64,000 bases of DNA from Streptococcus suis (GTDB taxonomy: Bacteria > Bacillota > Bacilli > Lactobacillales > Streptococcaceae): positions 1-64,000 of the forward strand of contig NZ_JAIMEP010000009.1 in NCBI RefSeq assembly GCF_019794555.1. Direction: 5' to 3'. Of this stretch, positions 1 through 8,594 are shown piece after piece. The stretch's first letter is position 1, and every line of letters begins with the position of its first letter. Made by a program: the position numbers and the translations under genes. A model generated the notes under the pieces. That model was not told where the DNA came from. It saw only the letters and a list, made by a program, of their open reading frames with translations, and ran no database searches.

Positions 1-150
1 ACTCTATTATACCACAGTACGAGAAAGTACGCAAGAAATGTATACAAAAATTTGACAAAAAAATAGCGCTATATCAATGATTAGAGCACTTTTGCGTCAT
101 TCAAACTGTCAAATTCCCGCGCAGACAAATTTCAAGATTAAATATTAGGA

Positions 151-173
151 CGATGTTTTTAAACATCGTTTTT
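151..173 (+). terminator. Rho-independent terminator of an upstream gene
   Basis: CGATGTTT (151-158) and AAACATCG (161-168) form an 8-bp stem with a 2-base gap, followed by five T. It ends a gene lying left of the window, and nothing in bases 1-150 looks coding. Confidence 0.6.
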
Positions 174-230
174 CTATAAATACAAAAAAGGTATAAAAAA
201 AAAATATATCAAAAAAGCATATTAAAAATA

Positions 231-259
231 TTGACAAGGTGATTTTTTGATGATAAAAT
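231..259 (+). promoter_or_regulatory. Promoter of the lanthipeptide locus
   Basis: TTGACA (231-236), a 17-bp spacer and TAAAAT (254-259) preceded by TGA, so an extended -10. It lies about 30 bp before the small peptide ORF at 288 and is the only strong promoter seen before the precursor and synthetase genes. Confidence 0.75.
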
Positions 260-287
260 AAATCCATCAAAAGTAAAGGAGAATTTT

Positions 288-425
288 ATGAAGAAGTTTT
301 TAAAGAATCTCATCATTATGTCTTTATTGGGAGGTTTAATTTTAGCGATTGGTAAAGTTGGAACGAATAAAGTTCAGCCAATGAATGAAATTGATCCAGG
401 ACCTGCAAATAGTGTAATTAAATAG
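288..425 (+). CDS. Small secreted peptide, possible signalling pre-peptide
   Basis: A 45-residue ORF with an AAAGGAGA ribosome site 6 bases before its ATG. It has a Lys-rich start (MKKFLKN), one hydrophobic segment (about residues 8-21) and a polar tail ending DPGPANSVIK. Size and layout resemble the exported pro-peptides of RRNPP quorum-sensing systems (Phr, PapR, AimP), some of which control pneumococcal lanthipeptide loci. No cognate regulator is visible in the window; it would lie to the left. The ORF is first in the transcript, 78 bases before the precursor gene. It could instead be a second substrate or an immunity peptide, but it has no Cys, which argues against a lanthionine peptide. 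The ORF is well supported; the role is inference. Confidence 0.6.
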   Translation: MKKFLKNLIIMSLLGGLILAIGKVGTNKVQPMNEIDPGPANSVIK

Positions 426-503
426 ATTGTTATATATTATGGGGTTTGATAAGATTTATCCTCACCGGACAAAAATCTTAAATATAAATGAAGGAGAGAC
501 ACA

Positions 504-599
504 ATGAGTAATTTAATGGAACTTGAAAAATTACCATTCCAAATGGATCAGACTGCTGAGGGACGTCTTTGTGACTATACGTGTTCATACACTGCTTAA
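504..599 (+). CDS. Lanthipeptide precursor (LanA)
   Basis: A 31-residue peptide with a strong AAGGAGAG site 7 bases upstream of its ATG. The leader (MSNLMELEKLPFQMDQ) is acidic and amphipathic with a leucine-rich helix like class III/IV leaders. The tail GRLCDYTCSYTA holds Cys23 and Cys27 with Thr26, Ser28, Thr30 and, further up, Thr17. It is followed by a 19-bp stem-loop and then the synthetase gene, the usual precursor-enzyme order. Most Ser/Thr lie at or after the Cys residues rather than before them, so ring topology is not the usual Ser-x-x-Cys pattern. The leader cleavage site cannot be read from the sequence. The call rests mostly on the neighbour. Confidence 0.72.
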   Translation: MSNLMELEKLPFQMDQTAEGRLCDYTCSYTA

Positions 600-607
600 T
601 AAATTTT

Positions 608-649
608 AATTTAGTGAGGGGAGGATTTTTATCCTCCCCTCACTAAATT
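608..649 (+). promoter_or_regulatory. 19-bp perfect stem-loop between precursor and synthetase
   Basis: Bases 608-626 and 631-649 are perfectly complementary around a TTTT loop, with no T-run afterwards. A stable hairpin here would let precursor mRNA accumulate over synthetase mRNA by partial termination or 3' protection, as in many bacteriocin operons (inference). Confidence 0.7.
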
Positions 650-674
650 ATACAGGCATAAAAGGGAGTAAATA

Positions 675-3161
675 ATGGATAATTTAGAAAAGATAATAAA
701 TAAAATTCAAAGGTCTTATAAAGAAAAAGGTGCATGGATTTATTTCAATTCTGATAGAGAAATTCCCCAACAAGGTTGGAAAATTCATGTTAGCTCTCAG
801 CTGAAAGATTCTGTAGATATATTCAATATATGCCAGGAAGTACTTTTCGATAAAGATTGTTACTTTAAAGTTGCAAAGGATATGGAAACGCTTAAAAAAA
901 TTAATTCACCGAGAGAAACATCATCAACGGCAAATAAATTTATAACGATTTATACAAAGGATAATAGCCAAGCAAGGGAACTTATTTTAGAGTTGAATAG
1001 CCTTTTGTATAATTTTGATTCTCCGAAAATATTGTCGGATTTTCAGTGTGGAAAACATTCTTCAGTCCATTACCGCTTTGGAGCCTTCAAAGAGATAAAA
1101 TCCTATAACAAAGAAACTCGTGAAGTTATCTATATGCTACAGAATGAGAAAGGAGAGCTTGTTGAAGATGTAAGAAACAGCTATTTTTTTATGCCAGAGT
1201 GGCAAAATGATTTATTTTCTGAAGATGAGAAGAAAAAATATTTTAATTTATTTGAAGATATCCCTAATCAAAGCGTAATAAATAATTATATATTTGAGAA
1301 AATATTAAAAAAGTCGAATAGAGGAAATGTATATCAAGCAATTGATAAAAAAACAAAAGAGAAAGTTATAATAAAACAAGTGCGTCCTTTTATAACAGAT
1401 GATATGGAGGGTAAATGGTATGCTATAGATGAGCTAAAAAATGAATCTAAAATGTTGAAATATTTTACTAACAAGAAGTATACAGCAAATTTTTTAGATG
1501 AATTTGAGATAAATGGAGATAATTTTTTAGTTCAAAGTTACATTGAGGGATTAAACTATTATGACTTTGTTCAACAAGATGTACCAATGAAGATAAAAGA
1601 ACAAATAGTAGATAAGATAGTTGCTATCATAAATAATATCCATTCTGAAGGTTATAAATTAGTTGATATTTCTCCATCGAATTTCATTTACAGAATAGAT
1701 GGTAGTGTTCATTTGATTGATTTAGAAAATATAACTCATTCGAGTAATGAAATTAGACGTGTAAAGACTCCTTTTATGGTAAATCCAGATAATGATTTAT
1801 CCCATAGTTCTTTTTATCAAGATTATTTTTCATTAGCAATGTTGGCGTTTTCTATTTTATCGGGCCAAGTTATGTCATTTTCCAAACGAGATGAAGTCTA
1901 TGAATTAGATTGTGTTGCAAAAGTAATTCAAACGATAAATTATGCAGAAAGAAATGCAATAATAACCAAGAAGCATTCGTCATGGTTAGTTCATATAATT
2001 CATTGTAGTGTAGAAGAGAATAGTAGACAAATAGGATGTGTTCCAATACTTTCAACTTATAAAGAAAATAGTTCAAGTATGAATATTTGGGATCCGAATA
2101 TAGTTGATTATGAAGGTGAAGCTCAAAAAATTATAGATTATCTTTTAAAAAAAGTTATTGCTGATAATGGAAGAATTGAACGATCTAGTATATTTGGAGA
2201 ATTTGTAAATCCAGTCTCTTTTCAACACGGAATTTCAGGATATGTAAAATTCATTTCAAAGGTGAATAAAATCTCTGACTTGAGTGCTGTAAAAACTTGG
2301 ATAAGATATATAGAATCTATTAGGAGAAAAAATAAATATACATATGAAAATTCATTACTATTTGGACAAGCAGGCTATGCTTGGAGTTTAATTGATTTGT
2401 ATTTAGAAACTGGTGATGAAGATTATAAGTTAATTTGTAAAAGACTTATTCAAGAAATAATGATTTCTTTTTTGGAATCGGAAGAAATCGATTTTGCTCT
2501 TGGTAGTGCAGGAATATTACTTACCTTGATAAAGTACTCAAGTATTTTTAAAGATAAAATTGTAAAACAATTTGTGGAAGATAATATTAATAGACTAGCT
2601 GATTTTATTGAACAGTTTGATATTAATGAAAGATTTGATGTTTTAAGTTACAGCTTTGCTCATGGGGTATCGGGGATTGCGTACACTCTGGATTGTTATA
2701 TAAAAAACTTTAATGATGGTACATATCAAAGTTTAGTTGAGAAAGTTAATAATAATGTAGTCAGGTTATTAGAAGAATTTTCATCAGGCAAAAAAGTAGC
2801 ATATAGTAATTTGGAGTTATCGTGGTGTGAAGGAATATCAGGATTAATTTTATATCTTTGCTTGATTAACCCCCAAAAATACATTAGCATTATAAATAAA
2901 GCTCAAGATAGAGTTATTAATAATAGCTTAGCTATGGGAACTTCATACTGTCATGGAGTGAGTAGCTTGATTCAAACATTCGGATATGTAGATAGAAATG
3001 CTGATGATATAAATGGATTATTGATTTCAAAATCTTATCGTAAGGAGGATCTTTTAGTTTTTCAGAGCGAAAATAGACATGAAGATTATTTTGATTTTGG
3101 AGTAGGGACATTGGGGATTTATTGGGTATTATTAGGTTACCCATTTCCATTTGAGGTATAA
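675..3161 (+). CDS. Lanthipeptide synthetase, class IV-like (LanL)
   Basis: An 828-residue three-domain enzyme. It should phosphorylate Ser/Thr of the precursor, eliminate phosphate to give Dha/Dhb and close rings with Cys. The N-terminal part (about 1-210) matches the lyase region of LanKC/LanL proteins. The central kinase (about 215-480) has a lysine-bearing strand VIIKQV, a catalytic DISPSN loop at 331-336 and a DLEN metal motif shortly after. The C-terminal part (about 490-828) is a LanC-like alpha-barrel containing WCEG with Cys718 and CHG with Cys759-His760. Those three residues are the zinc ligands of LanC cyclases. Class III enzymes lack them, which favours class IV. The gene starts at ATG with GGGAG upstream and the exporter gene follows after 9 bases. 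No dedicated protease gene is present. Confidence 0.88.
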   Translation: MDNLEKIINKIQRSYKEKGAWIYFNSDREIPQQGWKIHVSSQLKDSVDIFNICQEVLFDKDCYFKVAKDMETLKKINSPRETSSTANKFITIYTKDNSQARELILELNSLLYNFDSPKILSDFQCGKHSSVHYRFGAFKEIKSYNKETREVIYMLQNEKGELVEDVRNSYFFMPEWQNDLFSEDEKKKYFNLFEDIPNQSVINNYIFEKILKKSNRGNVYQAIDKKTKEKVIIKQVRPFITDDMEGKWYAIDELKNESKMLKYFTNKKYTANFLDEFEINGDNFLVQSYIEGLNYYDFVQQDVPMKIKEQIVDKIVAIINNIHSEGYKLVDISPSNFIYRIDGSVHLIDLENITHSSNEIRRVKTPFMVNPDNDLSHSSFYQDYFSLAMLAFSILSGQVMSFSKRDEVYELDCVAKVIQTINYAERNAIITKKHSSWLVHIIHCSVEENSRQIGCVPILSTYKENSSSMNIWDPNIVDYEGEAQKIIDYLLKKVIADNGRIERSSIFGEFVNPVSFQHGISGYVKFISKVNKISDLSAVKTWIRYIESIRRKNKYTYENSLLFGQAGYAWSLIDLYLETGDEDYKLICKRLIQEIMISFLESEEIDFALGSAGILLTLIKYSSIFKDKIVKQFVEDNINRLADFIEQFDINERFDVLSYSFAHGVSGIAYTLDCYIKNFNDGTYQSLVEKVNNNVVRLLEEFSSGKKVAYSNLELSWCEGISGLILYLCLINPQKYISIINKAQDRVINNSLAMGTSYCHGVSSLIQTFGYVDRNADDINGLLISKSYRKEDLLVFQSENRHEDYFDFGVGTLGIYWVLLGYPFPFEV

Positions 3162-3170
3162 AAGGAAAAA

Positions 3171-4403
3171 TTGAGTATGGATATATTTTTGAAAAATAAA
3201 CTTTATAGAATGTTACTTATAAATCAAATGATTTCATCATTTGGCGATACCATTTTTTATTTGGCCTTAATAAATTATGTTTCTTCATATCCCTTTGCTC
3301 CGTTAGCGATTTTATGCATTACAGTTGCAGAAACAATCCCTCAAATATTACAGATATTTACAGGTGGTCTAGCTGACTTTCAAAATAATCGAATTAAGAA
3401 ATATGTAACGATTTCAGGACTTAAATTTGTGATGTATTCTTTATTAACAATTATTGTCGGAACCAGTAAGTTTAGTTTAATTACTGTTTTTATTATTTGT
3501 GGAATTAATTTGATATCAGATACCCTCAGTTATTTTGCAGGATCTATGCTAACCCCGATATATATGAGAATTATAGATGAAGATATAACATCTGCAATGG
3601 GATTTAGGCAGGCGGCTATAAGCTCGGTTAACGTTGTTAGCAACACAACAGGAGGACTATTATTGGGGATTCTTTCTGTTGAATTATTTATTGGGATTAA
3701 TGCATTAACCTTTTTGATAGCTTTTATGGGTGTGTTATCCATAAGTAGATCCCTTAAGGAGGTTGAAGAGAAAATAAATATATATAGAGAACACGTAAAT
3801 CTACGATTATTGTACAGCCATTTTAGAGAATCTATAAATATATTGAAAAAATTTCCAGTTGTTGTGGAATTATCAACTATATCAATTTTTAGTCAAGTCA
3901 TTTTGAGTTCTCTATTACCTATGTCAAGCTTGATGCTATTGAAAACTCCCTTTTATTCATTAAAGCCAGCTCAGTCAATTGCTATTTTATCTGTTTTACT
4001 ATTTTTAGGTTCAGTTATTGGTAATCTTTTTAGTGGTTCTTATTTGAAAGACTTTTCGACTAAAAGAATTTTATTTATCAGTCAGTTTGCACGTCTGTTT
4101 ATTATTGTTGGATTTTGGTCCGAGAACTATTATATTGTATTACTTTCATCATTATTTTGTGCTGTTACGGTGGGGATAGTCGGTCCACGTATAGGAAAAT
4201 ATACATTTACATTGATTCCAGAAAACGTCATTGGAACAGTACAAGCTGGTCTAGCTGCTCTCAATTTGGTAGTCTCTGGTGTTATTACTATGGGGATTAT
4301 TGCATTATCTAGTATAGTTGGCTTTAAATTCGGATCGGTAGCATTACTACTTTCAGTTATTATTGTTTTTTTTATTATAAGTCATACAAAAAATCTGGAT
4401 TAA
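3171..4403 (+). CDS. MFS exporter of the lanthipeptide locus
   Basis: A 410-residue membrane protein with about 12 hydrophobic segments and an MFS-type N-terminal half (FGDTIFYLALINY, then IFTGGLADFQNNR between helices 2 and 3). It begins 9 bases after the synthetase stop with AAAGGA upstream. Start is TTG at 3171 or ATG at 3177; the spacing to AAGGA fits TTG better. Context suggests it exports the modified peptide or gives self-protection. MFS transporters are less usual than ABC exporters for lanthipeptides, and with no peptidase domain the leader must be removed by something else. Confidence 0.75.
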   Translation: MSMDIFLKNKLYRMLLINQMISSFGDTIFYLALINYVSSYPFAPLAILCITVAETIPQILQIFTGGLADFQNNRIKKYVTISGLKFVMYSLLTIIVGTSKFSLITVFIICGINLISDTLSYFAGSMLTPIYMRIIDEDITSAMGFRQAAISSVNVVSNTTGGLLLGILSVELFIGINALTFLIAFMGVLSISRSLKEVEEKINIYREHVNLRLLYSHFRESINILKKFPVVVELSTISIFSQVILSSLLPMSSLMLLKTPFYSLKPAQSIAILSVLLFLGSVIGNLFSGSYLKDFSTKRILFISQFARLFIIVGFWSENYYIVLLSSLFCAVTVGIVGPRIGKYTFTLIPENVIGTVQAGLAALNLVVSGVITMGIIALSSIVGFKFGSVALLLSVIIVFFIISHTKNLD

Positions 4404-4454
4404 TTGTAATTGGATTTATATTTTAAACTGTCATAATTTTCGATAAAGTGAATG

Positions 4455-4484
4455 TTACAATATTTATCTGGAAACAGGTATAAT
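4455..4484 (+). promoter_or_regulatory. Promoter of the XRE regulator gene
   Basis: A perfect TATAAT at 4479-4484 with a weak -35 (TTACAA, 4455-4460) 18 bp upstream. It lies about 95 bases before the regulator ATG, and a palindromic operator candidate follows it. Confidence 0.5.
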
Positions 4485-4509
4485 ATCAATTAATTGTTAA
4501 AAATTTTTA

Positions 4510-4524
4510 TGTCATAATATGACA
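4510..4524. promoter_or_regulatory. Palindromic operator candidate (TGTCATA-A-TATGACA)
   Basis: A perfect 15-bp palindrome downstream of the -10 box and upstream of the XRE gene. A half-site, TGTCATAAT, recurs at 4429-4437 before the promoter. The spacing suggests an autoregulated repressor site. Confidence 0.5.
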
Positions 4525-4577
4525 ATTTTCCAGCTTTTTTCTGAAAGTGATATATACTTTTCTTAGGAGAAAGCTAG

Positions 4578-4802
4578 ATGTACCAATGGATAAGAGATTT
4601 GAGGGAAGATCATGATCTCACTCAAAAGTTTGTTGCAAATTTACTTTCCTTTTCTCATACAAATTATGCAAAAATTGAGAGAGGAGAGGTTGCCTTAACG
4701 GCAGATGTTCTTGTGCAGCTTTCTAAACTCTATAACGTTAGTACAGATTACCTATTAGGGTTAACAGATTGTCCAGATAGGATAAAACATAAAATAAAAT
4801 AG
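4578..4802 (+). CDS. XRE-family HTH regulator
   Basis: A 74-residue single-domain protein. A Cro/CI-type helix-turn-helix fills residues 4-62 (IRDLREDHDLTQKFVANLL, then FSHTNYAKIERGEVALTADV and LSKLYNVSTDYLLG). TAGGAGAAAG precedes the ATG. There is no effector domain, so it is probably a small repressor of its own promoter or of the island. It sits between the lanthipeptide genes and the excision/integration genes; which of them it controls is unknown. Confidence 0.8.
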   Translation: MYQWIRDLREDHDLTQKFVANLLSFSHTNYAKIERGEVALTADVLVQLSKLYNVSTDYLLGLTDCPDRIKHKIK

Positions 4803-5072
4803 TCTCTCCTTGATTTGTTCATTGACAATTGAATATACCGAGGTGGGACTTTCTTATTTGTCGAGCAATTTAGTGAGATACGCCGTGATAAGAGCGATAA
4901 TTGTCGGCTATAAAATAGAGTGGTTATCTATCTGCCAAGACCACAAATAAGGACAATGATACTTCTGAACGTTCAGGCTGCCATCGTAAAAGGACAGCGG
5001 GTGAAATGCCCATGAGTGATTTAACCAATCATACCCACGGAGGTTAATAATATTAAATAGAGAGAAACTATT
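4803..5072 (+). other. Intergenic region before the excisionase-like gene
   Basis: 270 bases with no supported gene. They contain a palindrome (TGAACGTTCA, about 4965-4974) and several GGTGGG/CCCACGG blocks, and end in a weak AGAGAGAAA site before the ATG at 5073. It may be a structured leader or a remnant of an element gene; I do not recognise it. Confidence 0.3.
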
Positions 5073-5306
5073 ATGAAAATTAAATTTGTATCGATTGAGA
5101 ATAGTATAGCTGAGTGGGCAGATAAAAAAGCTATATTGAGGAGGTGGGAAGGTCTGAATCAATATACACTGAATAGATGGTTAGGTGAAATGAGAGATAA
5201 TAAGCAGTTTAAAGATTATGTGATTAACCCAACTCATAAACTAGTCTTTATAAATTTGGAAGGTTTTGAAGAGTTTTTAAGATGGAAGCAGAGGGCGGTA
5301 AAATAA
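5073..5306 (+). CDS. Excisionase-like small DNA-binding protein
   Basis: A 77-residue protein with aromatic and charged segments (EWADKKAILRRWEGLNQYTL, then a central VINPTHKLVFINLEGFEEFL). The layout fits the small winged-helix proteins found directly upstream of integrase genes in streptococcal elements (excisionase or DUF771-like). Seventy-four bases separate it from the integrase start. The assignment rests on size, position and fold impression only. Confidence 0.5.
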   Translation: MKIKFVSIENSIAEWADKKAILRRWEGLNQYTLNRWLGEMRDNKQFKDYVINPTHKLVFINLEGFEEFLRWKQRAVK

Positions 5307-5380
5307 AGAGAATCATGATATAATATAAAATGGTTATATTTCTATGATTGATTTTTCTTTTCAAGTTTAAGGAAACGAAA

Positions 5381-6890
5381 ATGTACTATAGAACAAAAAC
5401 TAATTCAAAAGGAGTTACTCGATACGAAGTTGTAGATAAATATAAGGATCCACTAACTGGCAAGTGGAAGACAGCTGTTGTAAGTTATCATAAAAACACA
5501 AGTCGCGCTCGAAAACAAGCAGAACGCGAGCTCGAAGATAAAATTGAGAGATTAGTTAATGGCAGTGAAGCTCAATTTAATCCCCAGTTGATAAGAACAT
5601 TCGGAGAGTTAAAGATGAGTTGGCTAGAAACCTGGTCAGTATCAGTAAAACCTCAGACAGTAAAAAGAGAGGCTTTTGTGATAGAACGTCTTGGTGAAAT
5701 TATTGGTGATGATTATTTACTCGAACGTTTAACACCGTTATTGATGAAAAAGTGTTTGACTACCTATATGGAGAAATATAATGCGTCACAATCTACTATG
5801 ATACATATAAAAAGCACTTGTAACAAAATTTTTAACCATGGTGTTCTTTATAATGTTATTCAGTTTTCACCAATGTCTGTAATAAAGCTAGAAACGTCCC
5901 TTGAGAAAAAGCGTGAAACAAAGAAAAAACGAGAAGCAAAGTTTTTAGAAATTCATGAAATTAGAGCTTTCTTTGAAACACTAAGTCGAAGAAGAAACCC
6001 GAATTATTATGACTTGGCTATAGTTTTACTATTTTCAGGACTGCGAATCGGGGAAGCTGCTTTTACAAAGGAAGATTTTGATGCTGAGAGAGGTATACTA
6101 CATATTGATAAGGCTTTGCAATATCATGATTTGAAAGTTTCAGAATTCTACTTTGATGAAACTAAAACAATAAATGCTGATCGAGATGTTGCTTTACCTA
6201 AAGTGGCTTGTGATGCTATATTAAGGGCTATACAACGAAGTGAAGAGTTTGACCGCTATGCGATTGAAAATCCTTGCGAAGCATTTACATTCTCTGAGAG
6301 TGTTTTTAGAACAGAATACGGTTCACCAATAACTTCGCATTCTTTCCGGGAAGTACTTGCTCGTGTTGAAACTGATCTTATTAAAAAACTGCGAAGAGAG
6401 ATACGGTTTCAAATGGACATAGCATGTAACCCCTCATTCATTTAGACATATGCATATTACCTATTTACAAAGTGAGGGTATGAAAGTTGCTATAAAAGAA
6501 ATTATGGAACGTGTTGGACATGCTAATTATGAAACAACTATGTTGTATACTCATAGCCAAGGAATATCTCAAAATCAATCAGTTAAAGCCTTAGATAAAT
6601 TTATTGATAGAAATAATTTTAGATTTGAAGCATTAAAATCTTGGTCTAGCAAATATTCCAAAATATTAAATGATGAAATAGAAAATAATCTTGATTCAAA
6701 AATAATTGAATTTTCTTTAGATGATTTTAGAGACAAACTTGGTCTAAAATCAACTTATACACCTAGGCATATAACTGCAAATATAATTCCTAAGATTAAG
6801 AAAGATTTATCAAAATATTACAAGTCATTTGATATTTCTTATTTAAGAGAAGGAAAACAAAAGGTTGTTGGTTATAGGTTAACTTGGTGA
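5381..6890 (+). pseudogene. Tyrosine integrase, frameshifted, with odd C-terminal extension
   Basis: The start is ATG 5381 (MYYRTKTNSKG, after AAGGAAACG). An AP2-like arm domain (1-60), a SAM-like core-binding domain and a catalytic domain with Arg in LLFSGLRIGEA are visible. The frame ends early at 6445. One extra C in the CCCC run at 6430-6433 explains this: removing it restores CNPHSFRHMHITYL (the H-x-x-R box), VGHANYETTMLYTH (His and the Tyr nucleophile) and a frame running to 6890, about 502 residues in all. Normal relatives end near the nucleophile, but here about 90 more residues follow (LDDFRDKLGL...KVVGYRLTW). They look like the winged-helix end of a plasmid Rep_3 initiator (weak resemblance). 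The element is probably immobile unless the frameshift is a sequencing error or slippage. Confidence 0.8.
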
Positions 6891-6900
6891 ATACAAAATC

Positions 6901-6920
6901 TTGGTGCCTGTTTGGTGCCT
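6901..6920 (+). repeat. Paired direct repeats TTGGTGCCT after the integrase
   Basis: TTGGTGCCT occurs at 6901-6909 and 6912-6920, an 11-bp period, just after the integrase frame ends and before rbgA. The spacing of one helical turn suits arm-type integrase binding sites at the right end of the island (inference). The core att sequence is not identified because the left end lies outside the window. Confidence 0.45.
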
Positions 6921-6934
6921 AATAAAAAACAGGC

Positions 6935-6956
6935 AGGTTTTTCAAACGAAAAACCT
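6935..6956 (+). terminator. Hairpin before rbgA
   Basis: AGGTTTTT (6935-6942) and AAAAACCT (6949-6956) pair around CAAACG. It could act as a weak terminator for the island or as a leader hairpin of rbgA. Confidence 0.35.
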
Positions 6957-6980
6957 TGCTACGAAAGGATTTATAAACTC

Positions 6981-7832
6981 ATGGCTACTATTCAATGGTT
7001 TCCGGGCCACATGTCCAAGGCTCGCCGTCAGGTGCAGGAAAACATCAAGCATGTTGATTTCGTGACCATCTTGGTTGATGCCCGCCTACCTTTATCCAGT
7101 CAAAACCCAATGCTGACTAAGATTGTTGGTGACAAGCCCAAACTAATGATTCTAAACAAGGTTGATTTGGCTGACCCTGTTCGTACCAAAGAATGGCAGA
7201 GCTATTTTGAAGGTCAAGGCATCCGTACCCTTGCTATCAACTCAAAAGAGCAAGCGACGGTGAAAAAGGTGACCGACGCAGCCAAGAGTCTGATGAAAGA
7301 CAAGATTGAACGCCTCCGCGAAAGAGGAATTCAAAAAGAAACCCTGCGAACCATGATTATCGGTATTCCAAACGCTGGAAAATCCACTCTCATGAACCGT
7401 CTGGCTGGTAAGAAAATCGCCGTTGTCGGAAACAAACCAGGTGTGACGAAGGGTCAACAGTGGCTCAAGTCCAATAAAGATCTTGAAATCCTTGATACAC
7501 CAGGTATTCTCTGGCCTAAATTTGAGGATCAGGAAGTTGGACTTAAGTTGGCTCTGACAGGAGCCATTAAGGATCAGCTCTTGCCTATGGATGAAGTGAC
7601 AATTTTTGGTTTGGACTATTTCAAGGCAAACTACCCAGAACGCTTACAAGAGCGGTTCAAGGGTATGGATTTGGAGCAGGAAACACCTGAACTCATCATG
7701 TACTGGACTAAAAAATTGGGTTTCCGTGATGATTATGACCGTTTTTATAACCTCTTTGTCAAGGATGTTCGAGACGGGCGTTTGGGCACCTATACATTGG
7801 ACAAGGTGAGTGACTTAGATGGCAACGATTAA
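6981..7832 (+). CDS. Ribosome biogenesis GTPase RbgA (YlqF)
   Basis: A 283-residue circularly permuted GTPase required for late 50S subunit assembly. The G motifs appear in permuted order: NKVDLAD (G4) early, then GIPNAGKST (G1), and DTPGILWP (G3) last. The chosen start is the ATG of [17 protein letters not shown], the family N-terminus, with GAAAGGA 11 bases upstream; an in-frame extension to 6912 lacks a ribosome site. The gene overlaps rnhB by 14 bases, so the two are co-transcribed. It is the first backbone gene after the island. Confidence 0.95.
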   Translation: MATIQWFPGHMSKARRQVQENIKHVDFVTILVDARLPLSSQNPMLTKIVGDKPKLMILNKVDLADPVRTKEWQSYFEGQGIRTLAINSKEQATVKKVTDAAKSLMKDKIERLRERGIQKETLRTMIIGIPNAGKSTLMNRLAGKKIAVVGNKPGVTKGQQWLKSNKDLEILDTPGILWPKFEDQEVGLKLALTGAIKDQLLPMDEVTIFGLDYFKANYPERLQERFKGMDLEQETPELIMYWTKKLGFRDDYDRFYNLFVKDVRDGRLGTYTLDKVSDLDGND

Positions 7833-8592
7833 GGAAGTGACTGCTCTGCTAGCTCAGGTGGACAGTCTAGACAGCCCTGTCTGGGCGGACTTAGCTCAGG
7901 ATGATCGAGCAGGGGTTCAGGCTGCCATCAAGAAACGCCAAAAGGAGTTGGAAAAAGAAGCAGCAGAAGACGCTCGCATAGAAGCTATGCTATGTTACGA
8001 AAAAAACCTTTATGAAAATGGGGTGGAGTTCATCGCAGGCATCGACGAAGTCGGCCGGGGGCCTCTAGCAGGTCCTGTGGTGGCAGCTGCAGTTATCTTG
8101 CCCAAGGGCTGCAAAATCCGCTACCTCAACGACTCCAAGAAAATTCCAAAGTCCAAGCACGAGGCTATTTACAATGAAATAATTGAGCAAGCTGTAGCAG
8201 TCGGTGTGGGCGTCAAAGATGCAGCTGTCATCGACCAGGTCAACATCTACGAGGCGACCAAGTTAGCTATGTTAGAGGCTTTGGGAAAACTGAACCAAGA
8301 GCCGGAACACCTCTTGATAGATGCTATGAAGTTGGATTCTTCCATACCGCAAACCTCTATCATCAAGGGCGATGCCAATAGTTTGTCTATCGCAGCAGCC
8401 TCAATCGTTGCCAAGGTGACGCGGGACAAGATGATGGCGGATTATGACAAGGAATTCTCAGGCTATGGCTTCGCCAAAAATGCAGGCTATGGAACGTCAG
8501 AGCATTTGAAAGGTTTGAACAAGCTAGGAATTACGCCTATTCACCGTAAGACCTTTGAGCCCATTAAGTCTATGGTAGCTGGGGGGAACTAG
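7819..8592 (+). CDS. Ribonuclease HII
   Basis: A 257-residue endonuclease that removes RNA from RNA-DNA hybrids and single ribonucleotides from DNA. The catalytic motif [20 protein letters not shown] begins near residue 75 and contains the Asp-Glu pair. Further acidic positions lie in LLIDAMKLD and in the conserved [20 protein letters not shown] block. The N-terminal 70 residues form the usual Firmicute RNase HII extension. The gene overlaps the end of rbgA and is followed 2 bases later by the YdcF-like gene. Confidence 0.95.
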   Translation: MATIKEVTALLAQVDSLDSPVWADLAQDDRAGVQAAIKKRQKELEKEAAEDARIEAMLCYEKNLYENGVEFIAGIDEVGRGPLAGPVVAAAVILPKGCKIRYLNDSKKIPKSKHEAIYNEIIEQAVAVGVGVKDAAVIDQVNIYEATKLAMLEALGKLNQEPEHLLIDAMKLDSSIPQTSIIKGDANSLSIAAASIVAKVTRDKMMADYDKEFSGYGFAKNAGYGTSEHLKGLNKLGITPIHRKTFEPIKSMVAGGN

Positions 8593-8594
8593 TC

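Noticed and set aside
6912-6980. In-frame N-terminal extension of rbgA
   Set aside because: It runs through the repeat and hairpin at the island end and lacks a ribosome site; the family N-terminus begins at 6981.
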